DNA of 64,000 nucleotides from Cyclina sinensis (taxonomy: Eukaryota; Mollusca; Bivalvia; Venerida; Veneridae), in the NCBI GenBank assembly GCA_012932295.1, contig JAAONU010000019.1, positions 17,555,908-17,619,907 of the forward strand, given 5' to 3'. Both the position numbers and the translations under genes were made by a program. Position 1 is the first letter of the stretch. Every line of letters begins with the position of its first letter. Positions 62,726 through 64,000 of this stretch are shown one piece after another. The notes below the pieces were generated by a model. The model had not been told where the DNA came from and searched no databases. It worked only from the letters and a program-made list of their open reading frames with translations.

Positions 62726-62883
62726 GATAAATAGAATAATAGGTAAGTGTCTTAAATGAGAAAGTTTATCCGGCTCGGCTGCGGTATTTATCGGGTTCGC
62801 CTTCGGCTCACCCGATAAATTCCTACGCCTTGCCAGATAAACTTTCTCATATTAAGACACTTACCTATTATTCTCTATTTATC
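62726..62883. mobile_element. 158-bp hairpin element (palindromic MITE)
   Basis: The left arm GATAAATAGAATAATAGGTA then AGTGTCTTAA.ATGAGAAAGT at 62,726-62,770 is matched almost exactly by the complement of 62,835-62,883. Between them a second hairpin, ATTTATCGGGT...ACCCGATAAAT, holds a small TCGCCTTCGGCT loop region. The whole segment can fold on itself. There is no clear target-site duplication and no frame. Together with 62,376-62,446 it may form one larger element, since both contain 'cccgataaa'. Confidence 0.6.
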
Positions 62884-63599
62884 TTCTTGGTTAAAATGTT
62901 CAAACAACCTGATATCTTCTTGATTCTCAATTGTGCTTTCCCTCTAATACAAAGCATATAGAAAGGTTTTTGGTCATTTATTAGTGTTCTACTTTTTTCA
63001 ATTAGGTCTGTAACATTCTGATATGATATATTATTTAAATGCCGAAAAAGTGCAATAATTGGGTAATGGATTGTTTAAAGATATTTAATATTTTTTTGCA
63101 TCTTGATTTTTATTGTATTTAATAGAAATTCCTCTGAAAGAAAAGACAATAATATTTGTCCCGTTTATATTTATAATATAAATGAGCAATCTGGAAAATC
63201 AATCTCAACAAAGTCAAAACGTTGTTTTTGCAAATAGTCGTATTTTTGGAAGCCATTCTGTGTTAATTTCTACTGAACGTTTTCATTTTCAGCTTTGGTT
63301 GACCTGCTTTGCGTAATTTTGCTTCGGCTTCTTGTCTGCAAATGAATAGAAAAATTCCTAAATGCTAGCCTTTGGAATGGTTTACTCTGTTGATATTTCA
63401 AGATAGTTATAATATTGTATCAGTAACAGTAAACAGTCTCTGGCTAAATGAATATGTGTCTCGTAATTACCTCCTGAAATTTTAATAAATGAAATCTTGA
63501 GTGCTATCATGATATTACAGTACACACTTTATTACCAAACGCCTATATTTCGGGCCGTAAGTTCTTTTTTTATTTATTTATTTTTATTTTGTGTAGAGA

Positions 63600-64000
63600 A
63601 AACTGATGTAGAAAATACGTACGATAACATTTAAACATATGTGTGAAACACAAAGTTCCAGGTAAGTTGCTTACATTTTCCGTCATCATTACTTCCTCTC
63701 GCTTTTAACTTCGTGTAAATTTTATATCATTGAAAATTGAGTTTTTGTGTTTTGTGAAAGATATCTGTATCCTACTGTTAGTAATGGATAGTTGTTCCCG
63801 ATGTCATTTTATGAGGTTCGGATTTGTGTTATTTTTTTTTCATTTTAACAAGAATTGTGAGGCCTGAAATAAAAATTTGTTTGTTTCCCCTCCCGCTACC
63901 TACCCACAAAAATCATAACTACCCAAACAACTTTATTGCAAAACCAAAAAAACATTAACCCCGATCTTAGCGTATTAAATACCAATACTCCAACCATTGA
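63600..64000. other. Right edge, nothing recognised
   Basis: AT-rich DNA with a poly-T run at about 63,832-63,840. No frame or repeat was identified. Confidence 0.5.

Larger units (their letters stand above)
62080..63600. repeat. Block F: extra copy of the end of blocks D and E
   Basis: Matches include 'tttgcaatagaatccttctt' at 62,122 with about 29,960 in D, 'aatgagcaatctggaaaa' at 63,182 with about 48,963 in E, 'aatgctagcctttgga' at 63,360 with 49,126, and 'cgcctatattt' at 63,540 with about 49,367. It is interrupted by the hairpin sequences at 62,376-62,446 and 62,726-62,883. The copy shows that the tandem array resumes after the 53.6-62.0 kb stretch. Confidence 0.6.

Overview
This window looks like AT-rich nuclear DNA from a mollusc, most probably a bivalve. 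The evidence is indirect: no long coding frames, many short tandem-repeat-bearing elements of the kind common in bivalve genomes (blocks built on AGGTCA words, blocks opening with GTCCGTC-rich text and 'TTATGCCCC' words), a tRNA-derived SINE, and a decayed LINE. No prokaryotic gene organisation is present. The species cannot be fixed from the sequence.

Layout. From about 1 to 49,400 the window is mainly an old tandem array of non-coding segmental duplications. I recognise five paralogous blocks by shared anchor phrases: A (1-10,020), B (10,025-20,700), D (about 20,800-30,800), C (about 30,810-40,050) and E (about 40,150-49,400). A, B and C are one type, D and E a second, related type. B+D and C+E behave as about 20-kb composite repeats, while A is a shortened composite whose end matches the end of D. 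A shorter block F (about 62,080-63,600) matches the ends of D and E. Frames are broken between copies, so the array does not look protein-coding. Mobile elements sit in individual copies, and the other copies serve as empty sites: a TTAA-flanked piggyBac-type MITE in B, a tRNA-derived SINE in E, tRNA-like pieces in A, and long tandem-repeat elements in A, B and C.

The most striking structures lie at 47.1-53.7 kb. One is a 1.8-kb TA-flanked element with arms of about 0.47 kb around eight units of about 105 bp. The other is a 3.7-kb foldback whose arms consist almost wholly of a 57-bp repeat, meet with almost no spacer, and are flanked by a 9-bp target-site duplication with one mismatch. Both arms of the second are open in several frames only because 57 is a multiple of three.

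From 53.6 to 54.6 kb lies an internally deleted, frameshifted LINE 3' end. At 56.07-58.79 kb there is a weak candidate for a small real gene: a TATA box, a first exon starting with a signal peptide, a possible cysteine-rich last exon and a polyadenylation signal. The right end holds another tandem-repeat element (60.5-61.2 kb), a C-rich tract and a 158-bp perfect-arm hairpin element. No functional rRNA or tRNA gene and no CRISPR array was found. All coordinates of blocks were judged by eye and are approximate.
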